This document shows, one piece after another, positions 10,001 to 24,166 of a stretch of 64,000 nt of DNA (position 1 is the stretch's first letter; each line of letters starts with the position of its first letter). The notes under the pieces were generated by a model. That model worked only from the letters and a program-made list of their open reading frames with translations, was not told where the DNA came from and did not search any database. Location of the stretch: assembly GCF_947242115.1 (NCBI RefSeq), contig NC_074711.1, positions 4,520,001 through 4,584,000 on the forward strand, given 5' to 3'. This stretch comes from Biomphalaria glabrata (Eukaryota; Mollusca; Gastropoda; Planorbidae). Both the position numbers and the translations under genes were made by a program.

Positions 10001-13000
10001 ACATACCTTTAGTTTAAGTCTAACTTCACGCAAGACTTGGTCTCTATCTGTCAGGACATACCTTTAGTTTAAGTCTAACTTCACGCAAGGCCTGGTCTCT
10101 ATCTGTCAGGACATACCTTTAGTTTAAGTCTAACTTCACGCAAGACTTGGTCTCTATCTGCCAGGACATACCTTTAGTTTAAGTCTAACTTCACGCAAGG
10201 CCTGGTCTCTATCTGTCAGGACATACCTTTAGTTAAAGTCTAACTTCACGCAAGGCCTGGTCTCTATCTGTCAGGACTTACCTTTAGTTTAAGTCTAGCT
10301 TCACGTAAGGCCTGGTCTCTATCTGTCAGGACATACCTTTAGTTTAAGCCTAACTTCACGCAAGGCCTGGTCTCTGTCTGCCTGGACATAGGTCCTGACC
10401 AGTTCCAGTTTCTCTTCCTCTCTGTTCCTGACTTTCAGTATGTGCCTGATCTAATCAATGAAAAGACTAAGAGATGAAATCACATTCGAGGCACATTAAA
10501 AATAAGTCTTTTAAAATACGAAGTTTTACCAAGTTTATCAAGTAGGAAGTACCGAACAACAAATACTTTCAACTTTGTCTTTTCTTAGTAGATTTAGCTT
10601 GCGGGGTCACATGACTTGCAATACATTATCTTAACTTTCAAAGAAATATTTTCTTGTATGAATTAAAAATATACCGAGAACCAAGTCTAAGAAATGGCCT
10701 GCAAGACTACAAGGCTTAACAATCTCGTCATTCATTTCACAGCCAGGCATCTGCCTTTTACTTAAAAATACAATATACACTTTTATTGTACTTTTTTTTT
10801 TAAATAAACAGAATAACAAAATGTATAGTGATATTTGTTTGAATATTTGCTGAATATTGAGTGCTTCTTTTTTTTTTCCGAGAACATTTGAACTGAACAT
10901 CTAAGCCTATGTATTTCCATGAATAGAATTTGGCCTCAATAAAAATTTAGCAATAGCAGCACAACATTGGGAATTAAGAGCATTTTATTGCAATTGTGAA
11001 GTGTCTATTGGCTATATCAAGACTAAAGACATATGGAGGCTGGAGACTGAGGCTGTATAGATAATGTGCTATGATGCCGAGGACAAACGACCGCCTGCGG
11101 ACAATGGTTATGCTTGCCCTGGGTGTGGCAAAATATGTAGGTCACAGCTGGGACTGCGCAGCCACGGGAAATACTTCATTCCTCACTGATCTTCGGACTC
11201 GAAGACTAGCCTTATATATATGTATGTTGGTATATTTCTGGATATATTTTTATATCTATTTATCAATTGTAACGACAAAAACTAAATTTCGAATGATATT
11301 GAGTGAATATAATACTAATTGAATGTTTATAAAAGGAAACAATACTTGTTTCTAGTGTATTGCTCTAAAAAAATGAGATACGATGGTGATTTGTACATAA
11401 TATCATCATGAAACAATTAGGTTTTTAGTGCCTCTGCAATTTAAATTGATGAGTTACCTCCTTCTCCACCATTCGAGTCATGTCCCTTGTCTTCGACTCC
11501 ATCTTCATCAAACCAATCAACATCTCATACAGCTCCAGCTCACTTTTTGGTTTGGTCAAATAATTGGCCTGAGAGAGTGGACAGTCCAATAAAATACTTG
11601 CTTAGCTGGTCATGTAGTGTGAATGGTGGGATGAAATATTTAATGGTCTTAGCCTTCATTTCTTCACTTATGTAATACAGACGTTACTTCAAAAAAGAAG
11701 ATAATTACGTCCTATGCGTCATGCATTCAGTCATGCATATTAACCAATGACTTAAATTCTGCCAAGTCGCTGGTTTTCCTGGCTAGCTCAGGCAACCCAT
11801 TCCATGCTCTAATAGCGCGCTCACCTGGTGGTGGGGCCGCAATGTGCTGATAATGGAAGGCACTCTTTTTTTATCATTCTTTCTATTTGCTTATAAAGCA
11901 ATATTTAAAAATGTATCAAGTAACAAGCAATATAAAGATGTTTTAAAATCAATTCCTAAAGTAAACTAAGAATTCATATTTTATTTACCTTTAAAATAAA
12001 AGAGTAATGGGAATCGACCCTACGACATTCTTGCTATTAGCGCTACACGTACTTTAGATATCTTATACTTAAGGTATTGGCCTTTACCGCCCCTGCTTTC
12101 TATGACCAGAGTTCTTTTGACAATCAGTGCACGGCGGACGCACGGAGGTCATTAAGGGTCTGGCTCGTTCAGAGAATAAAGATAAGTATTTTAAGAGTTT
12201 AAGATACATAGCTGACCACTGACCTGAGAGTGGACTGAAATATTTAAGTGATAGTGATATTTTGTAGTCAAGTATTATTCATTTGGAATATGAAATCTTA
12301 TACGGTAAAATTTTTAGGTAGACTACAATCATGAGGTGAAGCGAAGAAGACAGCTATCTGAAACAAATGAGTGATTTACTATTGCTCTTTTATCTTGGAC
12401 GCTGTCAATACAGCTAACATCATCTGTATGAGTTGTTTTCAAAAATTAACGGTTCGACACACAGCTTCCAAGAGTAGTGTGTATTTATGTGATAGCTAAA
12501 AGCAAGACATTTGAATTTCAATGTGCTCACAAGTTCCGGTGTAAGAGAACAGAAGCTCTTCAATAACCAAAGTTAAAAAATCAAGTAAACTAGCTAATTA
12601 TAATCCTACTTCTATTTTTAACTTCTATATCTAGACGTCTATTATAACGTTTTTTTCCCACCTTGTTTTAAAGCTCTCCAAAAGTAAAGTAACTGTGGTG
12701 GCTATTTTTATAAGGAGTAAGGAAAATTTCGAATCTGACCTCGAAACTACTGTGCAGTTCTGGGGACCAGTTCAGGACCTGGGTCTCGTCCCACCAGTTG
12801 GGCGGCTTCGTGAAGTGCCGAGTGCTTCCGAAGATGCTGTTGTCGTCCACGTGATACTCAATCTCAATCTCGTCTGTGGCCAAGTTGAAGGTCACCATGG
12901 CGATGTCGCTGTTGGCGGGAACATTCGGATTTCTCTCGAACGTCTCAATTATAGCCTGGAATTTAGTTTCAGCATTGTTCTATTTTTAGATCTAAATGAT

Positions 13001-16000
13001 TTGTCTTTTACCTTGATTCACTCTGCTGTTAATATGTATAACAAGAGTAGTGTCCCTTGGTTAAGGCTAGTTTAAACCCTTGAGTTTAGTGCAGCGGTTC
13101 TCAACCTTTTTTTGCTCAGCGACCCCCTAATACAATTTTTCACTAGACGGTGACCCCCAAACCATAAAAATTTGTTCGTTCATTGGCTTAGGTTAATGCG
13201 ATTTAGCAAGTGTTAAATTTTCTTCACGACGTGATTAAATCTTCTTCACAGAAATGTTTCATCCCGCAATGGCGTCACGACGCATCTTATGGACTGTAAT
13301 TTCAGGTGTTAAAAAGTATTCTGCAACAACGAAGATGTGGTACGCAACAAATATTTTCGAATAACAATTATATAAAAAAAAGAAAGAAGTAACAACCAAT
13401 ATAAAGACACGTCTACGCTCCATGATGATACATTCACTTAAGTGTCATTCGTATCCCCTGGCTATATATGTCAGTGTTCTTAGATCTACCTTTGTTATTC
13501 CCACTTTTTATTTTATTGATAGGCCCTACTTGACGATCGTTTCATAATCTGTTTAATAATAAAATAATGTAATCTGAATAATTTTCCAATCTTATATTCC
13601 TTTCAATATAGTCCTAAATGTATACCGACTGAAGTACAAATAGGCTTGTTACAACAAGTTAGAGACACACACACAATTTATTTTTTTTTAATTCCGATGA
13701 AAAATAAATCAGAAGTTTAGTTAATTTAGAATTTTAGATCTACATCCTTATTCTAGTTCCGTTTAAATGAAAATGCCAATAGCTCTGTTGATAACTGTGC
13801 TGAGACATCGAAGTACAAGCACGATATATATGTTGTTTTTTTTCAATTACAAACCAATGCTGAAAGAATATATAAAATCACTTGACTGACATAGTGTACA
13901 TATCTGGTAGATGTCATGCCGTAATGTGTAATATATCTCTTCATCAATAATAGGCTATTAATTTGTAACCAGTTTGTTATTAAGTTAAGAGCAAATGTCT
14001 GGTCGTGCGGTTAGCGTGCTGAAGTAATTATCTCGACGGTTACGGGTTGTTTGTTTTACATGTTTCGGATGTTCCTTCAGAGTTGAAGATAAATTACTTC
14101 CTAGTCCAAACCTCCCGCTGGACGACGGGGGATGGGAGCGGGCAGGGTTTGAACCAGGGACTATCGATAAATCCGAACGACAGTCCAGCGCGCAAACTGC
14201 ACGACCAGGCAGGGTTCATGCCCTGCTCGCTGCCATCCTCCGTCGTCCAGCGAGAAGTTAATTATTTTTAACTTAGAAGGAACATCCGAAACATGTTAAA
14301 CAGAAAAAACAACATTTTTTTTACAACGGCAAATGAACCTTTGAAACATGATTACTTTAGACCATCAAAATTAAACCACGTCATGAGAATTTACATTTGT
14401 CTCTATTGTAATCAAAGTTCTATTTAGTTTTGTTACTCAAGTTATTTCACGTTTTATAAGTTAAGATATATATACATGTATACGCCTACAGAGATTTAGT
14501 TGTCTACCATCAACAACAGGAGGACAATTCCTTATTGTTAGATCTAAATTTGTTGGCTGGTGTCGATAACATGATAAGTCAGACGACGGCGTTTCGCGAA
14601 ATAATAGTCAAGTGGTGTTACTAGTTCGGTGCCTTCCAGTGCAAACTGTAGTTACTTTACTTTTTTTTTTTAGATGTGTAGCAATGGGAGAGTAACGTAA
14701 CAGCGCGTAAAACATCTTTACTTTCTTATGGGAGAGGCGCGGTGGCTGAGCGGTAAAGCGCTTGTCTTCTTAACCGGGCGTTGGGTTCGAATCCTGGTGA
14801 AGACAGGGATTTTTAATTTCGAGATCCTCGGGCGCCTCCAAGTCCACCCAGCTCTAATGGGAAAAGTAAAGGTGTTTGGTCATTGTGCTAGCCACATGAG
14901 AAACAAAGAAACAGATGACAATTACATCATCTGCCCTATAGACAATAAGGTCTGAAAGGGGAAACTACTTTTTTTTTTCTTACTTATGGGAAAGATGGCA
15001 AGCTTAAACGTTTTAAATGTAGAATGCATATATGGGAATCGTTGCGGACCAAAATTAAAACATAAACGTTGACAGCAGTATCCAAAATCAAAACGAACCT
15101 CTACGGGATAGGATACACTAGAGAATTCGATAATGTCCCTTTAGAGCGCATACTACCATTTGCTCACTTAATTGTTCAAATAAAAAGATATCAACAGAAA
15201 TCCTGGGTGTTCATGTCTCACTTCAATGGGCCTGGGGTTAGGCAGCAATATCTTGGGGCTCTCCAGAATTCTACCCTCCGGCCCGAATCTGGACTCCTTG
15301 AACGTTTTTCTATCGGATCTGTTCTTGTAGTAGCTTCTGATGTAGTTGGCATCTTCCTCTCGACGGTACAGCTCGTCCGTTCTCTTCCCTTCGGTGAAGA
15401 TCATCAGCCTGGAGTTCTCAGACTCTATCCGGAAAGCGTAGTAGTGGTGCTCTGAAACAGATGGAAGAACTTTACGGAGGAACTTTATGGAAGAATTTCA
15501 TGGAGGAACTGTATGGAAGAACTTTATGGAGGAACTTTATGGAAGAACTTTACATAGGAACTTTATGGAAGAACTTTATGAAGGAACTTTATGGAAGAAC
15601 TTTGCGAGGAACTTTATGGAAGAACTTTACAGAGGAACTTTATGGGAGAATTTTACGGAGGAACTTTATGGAAGAATTTCATGGAGGAACCTTATGGAAG
15701 ATTTGTATGGAAGAATTTCATGGAGGAACTTTATGGAAGAATTTTATGAAATATGTGTATGAATGAATTATATGAATGAGTTTTATGGAAGAATTTTATG
15801 AAAGAACCTTAACGAAGATCTGTATGGAAGAATTTCATGGAGGAACCTTATGGGGGAGCTTTATGGAAGAATTTTATGAAGGATTTGTTTGAAAGAATTT
15901 TATGAAGGAGCTGTATGGAAGAATTTTATGGAGGAATTTTATGAAGGAACTGTATGGAATAATTTAAAGGAGGAACTTTATATAGTGACTGTATATAGTT

Positions 16001-19000
16001 ACTGTATGGCATAGTTTTATGTAGGGTCCAACCAAGAAACAAGTGTCCATCAACTATGTTGTGTATAAGTTGAACTATTCTAGATTTTATTACATCTCGA
16101 GTTCAACCAAGATACAAACCTGTGTGTATAAATAGATAGATGAAAAGAGAGAAGACTAACAGGACGTGTCTACAAGTTATTTGCTGATTTGTTTTTCTTC
16201 AATGGGAGATAACTGCACATATTTACCTAGAAGGAAGTCGTCTCTCCCTTCGCTGAATTTCTCTATAATTTTTCCAGTCTGTTGATGAAAGAATCTACTC
16301 TCCAGGCGGTCCGAACGGTCAGCGAAGTAACAAATAGTGTAGGAGATGTCCGTACCTGGAGAAAAGACAACGCTAAACAAATTTTTTGATCGGCATTAAC
16401 TCTTTCGCTCCATAATTATTTACCATATTCTGGTGGAATCAACGTTGTCATCGTCAGTTAGGAGAGAAAGAGTTAAAACAACTGTCTGGGTTAGTTATAA
16501 AATGATCTGGCTGCTAAATGTTTTCCATGTTTGGGAAGTTGCTTCAGAGTTCAACATTATCTATGTGTAAGTCTAACCCTCCCGCAGGAAGACGGGGAAT
16601 AATATAGGAACCATAAAGCCAAACGAAAGACAGCCCAGCATGCCAACCGCACGACCAGGCAGCCTCAGCTTTCTTCCAAAAAGGCTTTACTATAATTGTC
16701 AATTAAATTCTTTAGGAAAGATTGAAACTTATAAGTCAACTGATTCACATACTGATTAGCTCGTTAGTTTAGCCATAGGTTGACAGTAGTTCTACACTCT
16801 ATAGATTCTAGACGATGAGATAGACCTCCGTGTTAACACGCCACTGCCGCCTATGGAAGACACCAAGAACACGTATGGTCACGGAAGGGGATCAGCCACT
16901 TCTACAAGACTGAAAGTATGCAGTGCTGCAGTCCTTCCCTCGGAGACTGGTGAAGACTGAGATTTTAAATTTCGGGATCTTTGGGACGCCTTTAAGTTCA
17001 CCCAGATCTAAAGGGTACCAGAAGGATGAGTAAGGTTGGGCATCACTGGTCATAGAGGATTAGACTTCGCTCTTTGACCTTAAAATCTAATTTTAAACAA
17101 ATGGGCAGATAACTAGCTGTAATGAAAGTGAGTCGATACTAAGATCGATTGTCTCGCTTTAGCATATTGTTAAAATTAAAACTTAGTTTTTTTTAATGTA
17201 TTTGCCAGCAGAGAAGTTAAATTTGGCGTCCTTGACATTAATTTGTCTTCTAAATATCCAATTGCGAAGTAAACAATGGTAAACAAGAGTCAAGGGTCAA
17301 GTTCAAGGTTGAAGTCACGTACACGCGAGATTTGAGTACACATAAAGTTTGCGCACCATTCCGTCGGGATTTAGGTACGGGCAGAAATCCTCCAAAATTG
17401 TGTACTTGTAGCGTCGGGATCGTTTGCCTGTCGGGTACTTCCGATCATAATCTGTATGGAAAAGTAAAAGTGAAAAGCGAAATTGAGAGTTGACTTGAAA
17501 TTGAGAGTTGACTTGAAATTGAGACTTAAAGGAAAACTCCGATGGTTTTTCAAATTTGAGTTATTGACATATTTAAATTCTGCGTAAAACGTTGTAATAG
17601 TAAACATTTTACCATTTTATATTTAAATGCTTAGAAACATTTATATTTAATAAATTAGACAGTAATTCTTGACATCTCAAAAAAAAAAAAAACGGGGTTA
17701 TTTGAGATTTTGTTTTTAGGTTAGGCATACGTCACTTCCCTCAACAATGCTGAAAGAGAAACTACATTTAACCAAACGTATCGCTTCATTCTTACAGTAG
17801 CTGTTAGGCTGTTAGGCTTAGTGACGGCCTAGTTCAGAGCCGTGGTACAGTTATAAATAGAGAGAGAGAGATCTAAAAGCTTTAGTGTAACCAACTCGAT
17901 AAAAAAAGTTACATTTTCATTTAAGCCCCGCCCTATCCTAAAAAGTAAATAGATCGTGTGTCTGACTGATTCTAAAAATTGGTCAGTGTAAGGCTAGTCG
18001 AGACTACGTGTAGTCGGTCATAACAAGACAACCAAGCGATAGTGTTTGTTGTGTGTTGAATGGTCAGGCGAGAAACTACAGACTGCCGTGGTTAGTCAAG
18101 CTTGTAAATCTACTTTCAAAACGCAATTTTTTCTTTGCTTACAAGATCTAGATCTAACTGCATAGACGAAGATATATTTCTTTTACGAGAATGTAAACTT
18201 TACTGCATGGTCTCCCGTTATACAATAAGTCAATAGATTTAATTAATAGGTTAGTGTGACGTCACATAGAAACCCGGTAAAAATCTGATCGTTTTGGATG
18301 CGCAGAAAAAATATGTCAGAAAAACATCAATTACTAAGTTATTCTTGCAAATTAAAAAAAAAAAAAAGAAGAACATATTCATTATCTGTAAATCGAAACA
18401 CATTATATCAAAAATTGTCCAAAACATCGGAGTTTCCCTTTAATAAACTACCAGGATGGAAATGAACGTGTGTTAAATTCTGGTTTTTATTAAAGAAATG
18501 TTGCTGTGTTCATTGTTTGTTGATCTATCTAAGATGTAAATGATATTGAGGTGCCGGTATGTCATTGTATACTTTCATTTAGCATTTCTTTTGTCAGTCA
18601 AGTAAGGGTTTGTATCTAAATCTGTATGTTTTGGCATTCAATATTCATCAGTTATCTTGTCTGGTAATAGTTTCAGTGTACCCATCTCTCTAACGGGCAC
18701 CTGGCACTTGTTGGGGAAAAGTAAAGACAGTTGGTCGTTGTGCTGGCCACATGGCAGCCTCATAACCCGTGGGACACAGAACCAGATAACCTTTACATCA
18801 TCTGCCTCGTAGACTGCAAGGTCTGAATGAATTGTTGATGGAGTAGTGAGTATACATCATATGGACATTAATATCTGCGATATGGATAACATCATCATAT
18901 GGGCATTAACATCTTGGTAAGTAGGTCTACATTACGACAATGTTTTTCTTTGAGAACTTTCAATATATGATTAAAGATCAGCATAATAATTTTGTAAATA

Positions 19001-22000
19001 GTTGCATGTCATTAAAAGTCTACAAAATAAATCTTTAGATACTTTATAATATTCATATTTAACTAACCATCTCGTGATATTTTCAGAGGCAGACACCAGG
19101 ACATAGGTAAATCTAAAAATAGCTCATCAGGGCAGTTGTCTCCCTTAGAAAAACCACAAAAGACAGCATATATATCTAACCAATTAAAAATAATATTATA
19201 ATGATAATAAAAAGACTTGATTTGAAAGGCCTCCATATTACAACCATTGTTTAATGCGCATCCCTAAGATGATTCTCTAATCTAGTAACTAAAGCTGAAA
19301 TCATATATATCTGGACCGGAAGTAATGATGCCCCAATTTTTCTAATTAGACTAACAAGAGCTCACAAGTATCTTATCTTATAAAATACAGACGTTACTTC
19401 AAAAAAGAAGATGATTACGTCCTACGCGTCATGCATTTAATCATGCATATTAACCAATGACTTAGATTCTGCCAAGTCACTGGTTTTCCTGGCTAGCTCA
19501 GGCAACCCATTCCATGCTCTAACAGCACTAGGGAAGAAGGAGTATTTGTACAAATTTGTCCTAGCATATGGGACGAGGAATGTGCCTTTATCTTTGTGTC
19601 CTTCAGAGTATTTTACTAAATTTTATTTTTGTATTTGAAGATTATGGTTCAGTGTTTTATGTATGATTGCTACTTTACTTTTGAGTCTTCTGTCCTGGAG
19701 GCTTTCTAAAAGCTACTTTCTAAAAGTACGCTAAAATAGGGCAACAAAAGGATGCTCGATTATCCCTCTAAGATGTACTCTCTGACTAAAAAAGTCGTCA
19801 TTGGATCTCAGTCAAAGGTTTCGTGAATTGTATTACCATCTCATAGGGCCTACTATTGCCTTCTTTCAACGTCAGATGGATTGGCGCTATCAGGCCGCGG
19901 CAAAGATCCCTTGATTAAGAGAATGAGATCCAAGCTTATAAATTACAGTCAAAAGAGTAGGTAGATAATTATTTTCTACACGTATTCATGCATTTTAGGC
20001 TAATCTAATCGTGCATGTTAATTAAGACTTAAACTTTGCTAAGCCATTGGTTTTCTGGCTGGATGCTGAAAATGTGTATTAGGCTCTGATTGAAATAGGG
20101 AAGAAGAAGTACTTCAATGGTAACACAATTCATCTAAAGAGTACCTGAAATCCAAACAGATCACATTGGTATACTTTACCATCAAGGCCAGAGCGGCCTT
20201 CTTGTGTCTTGCCTCATCTGCCGTGTAGTGAATGTGTAGGTCTTGACCAGCAAACACATACTCCCAGTGACGGCTGTCTCCAATGTCGTAGTTCAAGCTC
20301 TGTACACAGCAAACACAGCAAAACACATCAGACACAGCAAAACACAGCCATCACAGCAAAACACAGCCATCACAGCAAACACAGCCATCACAGCAAACAC
20401 AGCCATCACAGCAAAACACAACCATCTCAGCAAACACAGCCATCACAGCAAAACACAGCAAACACAGCCATCACAGCAAAACACAGCCATCTCAGCAAAA
20501 CACAACAAACACAGCCATCACAGCAAAACACAGCAAACACAGCCATCTCAGCAAAACACAGCCATCACAGCAAAACACAGCAAACACAGCCATCACAGCA
20601 AAACACAGCCAACACAGCCATCTCAGCAAAACACAGCAAACACAGCCATCACAGCAAAACACAGCAAACACAGCAAAACACAGCAAACACAGCCATCACA
20701 GCAAAACACAGCAAGCACAACCATCACAGCAAAACACAGCCAACACAGCCATCTCAGCAAAACACAGCAAACACAGCCATCACAGCAAAACACAGCAAAC
20801 ACAGCAAAACACAGCAAACACAGCCATCACAGCAAAACACAGCAAACACAGCCATCACAGCAAAACACAGCAAACACAGCCATCACAGCAAAACACATCA
20901 AACACAGCCATCACAGCAAAACACAGCAAACACAGCCATCACAGCAAAACACATCAAACACAGCCATCACAGCAAAACACAGCAAACACAGCAATCACAG
21001 CAAAACACAGCAAACACAGCCATCACAGCAAAACACAGCAAACACAGCCATCACAGCAAAACACAGCAAACACAGCCATCTCAGCAAACACAGCCATCAC
21101 AGCAAAACACAGCAAACACAGCCATCACAGCAAAACACAGCAAACACAGCCATCACAGCAATACACAGCAAACACAGCCATCACAGCAAAACACAGCAAA
21201 CACAGCCATCACAGCAAAACACAGCAAACACAGCCATCACAGCAAAACACAGCAAACACAGCCATCACAGCAAAACACAGCAAACACAGCCATCACAGCA
21301 AAACACATCAAACACAGCCATCACAGCAAAACACAGCAAACACAGCCATCACAGCAAAACACAGCAAACACAGCCATCACAGCAAAACACATCAAACACA
21401 GCCATCACAGCAAAACACAGCAAACACAGCCATCTCAGCAAAACACATCAAACACAGCCATCTCAGCAAAACACAGCAAACACAGCCATCACAGCAAAAC
21501 ACATCAAACACAGCCATCTCAGCAAAACACAGCAAACACAGCCATCACAGCAAAACACAGCAAACACAGCCATCACAGCAAAACACAGCAAACACAGCCA
21601 TCTCAGCAAAACACAGCAAACACAGCCATCACAGCAAAACACAACAAACACAGCCATCACAGCAAAACACAGCAAACACAGCCATCTCAGCAAAACACAG
21701 CAAACACAGCCATCACAGCAAAACACATCAAACACAGCCATCTCAGCAAAACACAGCAAACACAGCCATCACAGCAAAACACATCAAACACAGCTATCAC
21801 AGCAAAAAACAGCAAACACAGCCATCTCAGCAAAACACAGCAAACACAGCCATCACAGCAAAACACATCAAACACAGCTATCACAGCAAAAAACAGCAAA
21901 CACAGCCATCACAGCAAAACACAGTCATCACAGCGAAACACAGCCATCTCAGCAAAACACAGCCATCACAGCAAAACACAGCAAACACAGCCATCACAGC

Positions 22001-24135
22001 AAAACACAGCCATCTCAGCAAAACACAGCCATCACAGCAAAACACAGCAAACACAGCCATCACAGCAAAACACAGCAAACACAGCCATCACAGCAAAACG
22101 CATGAGAGCAGGCGGAAATGTGTTGACAACAATAATTATCTAAGACTTCTTTTGAAGAATAAACATAAGAGGGGGGTGGGGAGGGAGTTGTCCTCTGCGA
22201 CACATTCAATGAATACACCAAAACCCGAGATGTGGCCAGTTCGGGAACTGGCCCCCAAACTGGCCGACCATGTCGCGAAATGGCGATGCGTGTGACCAAT
22301 ACCATATGTACTTGAAATTAAAATTTAATTTTTTTTCTACTTTGGACGGCCATTTGGCGAAATGACGGGGAATGCTTTGCCGATAGCCGATGTGCTGGTG
22401 CAAGACTCTCCAGTAAACGGTGCAACTGTAGATTCCTGTGAATATATAGGTTAGTTTGGATGGGACGATAACTTTCAGTTCGTCTGCTGCTTTTTTAGCG
22501 GCCCCTGAAAGGAGAAAAGACGCTATTAGTTTTGTGTGGTCTGTCTGTCCGTCTGTCAGTCCAGTCCGTTTAGATCTCAGAAATTAGAAGAGAAAATGAA
22601 AATCGGACATCATGATATTTTAGATCATTTCTGGTGAAATGGCTAATTTTTTGTTTTCTGAAAGCGAAAATTCTAATTTTTAAATCAATTATGCAAGCAG
22701 TTTTTTCAAAAAAATACACCATTTTTACAATTATTCACTATTAATAGTTACAGACACTGGAGACTTTTTAGTAAGTGAGACCACCATTAACAATTTTTTG
22801 AACACATTTATTAAAATGGTTTTAGATTTTTGATCAAAAAAATTTTTTTTTTAATTGTATTGCTATGTTATGTAAGTTCTGTCATACTAAATACTATATT
22901 TACAAAAAAAAAATTTTAACTTTTTTTTTTAAAGAAAAAAATCTATTTACTATGCAAATAAGTTGGATTTGATTTAAAACAACAATTAATAAGTAGTTTT
23001 TTTCATATTATCGCGTGAACTGCAGTGCACCCAAGGCGCCATGGAACACACAACTAAAGGAATTATTTTTTTTACGGAAATGTTTTTTTCTTGAGGTTTT
23101 AAATAAGAGACTGACCCTTTACAAAACAATTATATCAATTAGATACTCATTATAAGACATCAGTTAGGCCAGGTTCACATCTAACTTCACATTCACTTTC
23201 ACCTATCTCGTGGTCTGCTGGACCTTTGGGGAACCACACAGGATCTGTCAACCTTCTTTCTGCATTGTTCTCTGTTAATTGCCTTTGGTAGAATTTATTG
23301 ATATTGATACCTGCCTTTTTACCTGCCTGGGTGGAACACTTCTGATAGAATTTAATACCGATATTCTTCTGAAAATATTGAAACCTGCCACTTCGGGACT
23401 TCGGGGGCCGATTTTGAGTTTGTGTTTCCACACAAACTGTCTTTGTAACCTTGTTTTTTAAAAGAGAAAGTCGTGCTTCTGTCCCCTCTGTGACTTCTTG
23501 TATTATTTTGACAGCGGTTTTATTGTCTGTATTAGTCCTCAGTTGGAGCGAAGTTCAACATTTTGGCGCTGGACATTTTGGCGCTGGACATTATTAATGT
23601 TTATACATTACGTCTTTCAATTTTTCTAACATATCTTATGCTTAAGCAATTTGATTTTCGAAGATATCTGTGTGGGTTACCTTTTCCCCCTCGGGCTGTT
23701 CATGTTTTTGTTTTTGTTTGTTTTAGTTTTGTATGTCATGTATGTATGTCATGTAATGGATCTTCATCCTATCGTCTTTTCCTAATTAAATTCAATTTTT
23801 CATCCACTTTTCAGATCAAACTTTGACCAGTGGCGTGGTCAGTAACGTGTTCAGAGGACTCCCCCCCCCCCCCCCCCCGCGATTTTATTTGAGGAAGGGG
23901 TAAAAAAAAAAGTGGGAGGGGGGTGAACAAAAGGCTACATTTCCAGCTAATTCCAGTGACAATTGTAAAACTTTTATATAGTCGCCGAAATATTAAATGC
24001 TCACTGATAATCGAAACCGCGATCATTATTGTTCAAGCCCATCACTAACAATGGGCATTACATATTTAAATAATAATAATAATTTTTGTTTCCCTCTAAA
24101 GATGCCAAAGAATGAATATTAGTTCGTTTTTTTAC

Positions 24136-24166
<31 letters not shown>

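Noticed and set aside
15461-15766. Repeated Met/Glu/Leu open frames next to a DRC7 exon
   Set aside because: Degenerate 12/24-bp minisatellite; repeated in two frames.
20209-22143. Open frames of over 600 codons (His/Ser/Thr/Gln-rich) on the plus strand
   Set aside because: Both large frames come from the 28-bp tandem array, whose unit lacks stops; two overlapping frames give nearly the same repeated peptide, there is no family signal, and the 5' edge is a shadow of a DRC7 exon.
22206-22505. Minus-strand frame considered as an extra DRC7 exon
   Set aside because: Flanking exons 26073-25858 and 20299-20180 join directly in phase and match the family with no gap.
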